Positions 62,894 through 64,000 of a DNA stretch of 64,000 bases are shown here, in pieces. Position 1 is the first letter of the stretch; each line of letters starts with the position of its first letter. Both the position numbers and the translations under genes were made by a program. This DNA is from Desulfovibrionaceae bacterium (GTDB taxonomy: Bacteria > Desulfobacterota > Desulfovibrionia > Desulfovibrionales > Desulfovibrionaceae), in the NCBI GenBank assembly GCA_029008115.1, contig JAQXJC010000031.1, forward strand, positions 62,001 to 126,000, written 5' to 3'. The notes under the pieces are model-generated. The model ran no database searches and had not been told where the DNA came from. It was given only the letters and a program-made list of their open reading frames with translations.

Positions 62894-64000
62894 ATGGCTC
62901 CAGCGTTCAGGCCCTGGGCTGTCCTGCTTGCCGCAGGCAGCGGCAGCCGCATGGCGGCGGCCACGGGCAACATTCCCAAGCAGTTTCTTCAGCATCATGA
63001 CGCGCCGCTGTACTGGCGCTCCGCACTGGCCCTCGCCGCCTGTCCTCCTCTGGCAGGCATGATTTTTGTCTTTCCCCGGAACTGCCTTGCCGCCGAAGAA
63101 GCGCGCGTTGCGCAGCTTGCCGCAAAGCACGGGCTCGGCCTGCCCTGGAAGGCCGTTGCCGGCGGCGAGCGGCGACAGGATTCCGTCCGGCATGGGCTTG
63201 GCGCCCTGCCCCCCACATGCAGTCATGTTCTTGTGCACGATGCGGCCCGCCCCTTTGTGGATGCCGCTCTCCTGCAACGGCTGTGCACGACCCTGCAACA
63301 GGGCGCCCGTGGCGTCATCCCCGTCATCCCCGTTACCGATACTGTCAAGCACATCGCCGATGGATACGTCTTGAAAACACTGCCGCGCGATGAGCTTGCC
63401 GCCGTGCAGACTCCTCAGGGCTTTCTCCTTGCGGACCTTCATGCGGCACATGAACGTTGCCTTGTGGAAGACTGGCAGGTCACCGATGACGCATCCCTGC
63501 TGGAAGCCTGTGGCATTCCTGTCTCCGTGGTGCCCGGTGCTCTTGGCAACTGTAAAATCACAACTCCGGAAGACCTGACCATGCTCGCACCTGCCTCCGC
63601 GCCTCCCCTCCCCTGCTCCGGCCTTGGCTATGATGTTCACAGATTCGGCGCCGGCCGCCCACTCCGGCTGGGAGGCGTCCTCATTCCCAATGCGCCGGAA
63701 GTCATCGCGCATTCCGACGGCGACGTGCTGCTGCACGCCCTGATGGATGCCCTGCTGGGCGCGGCCGCGCTGGGCGATATTGGCCAGCATTTTCCCGACG
63801 TCGCGGCGGAATTTGAAAATATCTCTTCCGCCACTCTGCTGGCCCGTGTACTGGACATGCTGGCCGCGGCGCATGTCCGCGTGGTGCACGTGGATGTGAC
63901 CATCATTGCGCAGATACCGAAAATTTCCCCGCACAGAGACAGCATCCGCCGCAACCTGGCCCGCCTCCTCGGACTGGACCTCGCCTGCGTCAACGTCAAG
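62894..64000 (+). CDS. ispDF: Bifunctional IspD/IspF enzyme, partial
   Basis: This fused enzyme of the MEP isoprenoid pathway combines MEP cytidylyltransferase (IspD) and MECDP synthase (IspF). The visible 369 residues start MAPAFRPWAVLLAAGSGSRM. The IspD part has the CTP loop AAGSGSRM and VHDAARPFV and runs to about residue 230. The IspF part then begins with GLGYDVHRFGAGRPL, and the metal site DVH plus HSDGDVLLHALMDALLG are intact. The gene runs past the window end. The start lies 24 bases after rnpB and has only a weak GGTG-type ribosome site. Confidence 0.93.
   Translation, partial: MAPAFRPWAVLLAAGSGSRMAAATGNIPKQFLQHHDAPLYWRSALALAACPPLAGMIFVFPRNCLAAEEARVAQLAAKHGLGLPWKAVAGGERRQDSVRHGLGALPPTCSHVLVHDAARPFVDAALLQRLCTTLQQGARGVIPVIPVTDTVKHIADGYVLKTLPRDELAAVQTPQGFLLADLHAAHERCLVEDWQVTDDASLLEACGIPVSVVPGALGNCKITTPEDLTMLAPASAPPLPCSGLGYDVHRFGAGRPLRLGGVLIPNAPEVIAHSDGDVLLHALMDALLGAAALGDIGQHFPDVAAEFENISSATLLARVLDMLAAAHVRVVHVDVTIIAQIPKISPHRDSIRRNLARLLGLDLACVNVK

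Overview
The window is one strand-switching stretch of a GC-rich bacterial chromosome. Gene content and protein style point to a sulfate-reducing deltaproteobacterium of the Desulfovibrionaceae. The clues are an rpoN-hpf-rapZ block carrying mannose-type PTS genes, a short-type N-acetylglutamate synthase, a fused IspDF enzyme, a YedE/TusA/DUF3343 chalcogen cluster and an RpoH-like sigma factor leading a lipoprotein operon. No rRNA, tRNA, CRISPR array or intact insertion sequence was seen. The only RNA gene recognised is rnpB. The species assignment is inference.

Layout. 1-6.6 kb (minus): an RpoH-like sigma factor, a TPR lipoprotein, a LolB/LolA-like lipoprotein, rpiB, cysS and a BepA-type M48 protease cut by the window edge. 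6.9-11.8 kb (plus): a short MetH, a TlpA-type thioredoxin, a GNAT enzyme, hpt and a zinc-ribbon membrane protein. 11.8-24.4 kb (plus): radA, a CYTH protein, the N-degron trio clpS-clpA-aat, uvrB, ligA, dapB, upp and a uracil permease. 24.4-25.3 kb (minus): a YkgJ-like cysteine-cluster protein and a CoA-binding protein. 25.4-27.9 kb (plus): two tandem M24 metallopeptidases. 28.2-30.2 kb (minus): a Kef-type antiporter. 30.7-33.9 kb: the YedE-TusA-DUF3343-kinase cluster and a convergent TSCPD protein. 33.9-35.1 kb is an AT-rich gene-poor gap. 35.1-41.2 kb (minus): ftsZ, then rdgC, an unknown protein, two peptide-type ABC permeases and recN. 41.4-48.6 kb: polyphosphate genes (an HD protein, ppk1 and a PPK2-type enzyme) around murI and an M23 peptidase. 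48.8-51.8 kb: an HxlR regulator divergent from a copper ATPase fused to a CopZ domain. 52.5-57.9 kb: rluB facing a PTS IIC-IIB-IIA, rapZ, hpf, rpoN block. 58.0-64.0 kb: pyrG, purQ, a Nif3-like protein, a zinc-ribbon coiled-coil protein, rnpB and ispDF, which runs off the edge.

How the genes work together. Most are housekeeping genes in tight operons with ATGA overlaps (metH/tlpA, CYTH/clpS, uvrB/ligA, permease/permease). clpS, clpA and aat make a complete N-degron pathway. ppk1, the HD protein and the PPK2 enzyme are polyphosphate functions. upp and the permease form a uracil salvage pair. pyrG and purQ share a divergent promoter region.

The most unusual points are these. A 91-bp, about 97% identical inverted repeat ends the second M24 gene at 27.9 kb and recurs at 34.5 kb, where it is joined to half of a terminator in permuted order; it brackets about 6.5 kb holding the antiporter and the YedE cluster. 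The YedE cluster looks like a compact, poorly described sulfur or selenium handling unit. The copper ATPase carries an in-frame C-terminal CopZ with its own ribosome binding site.
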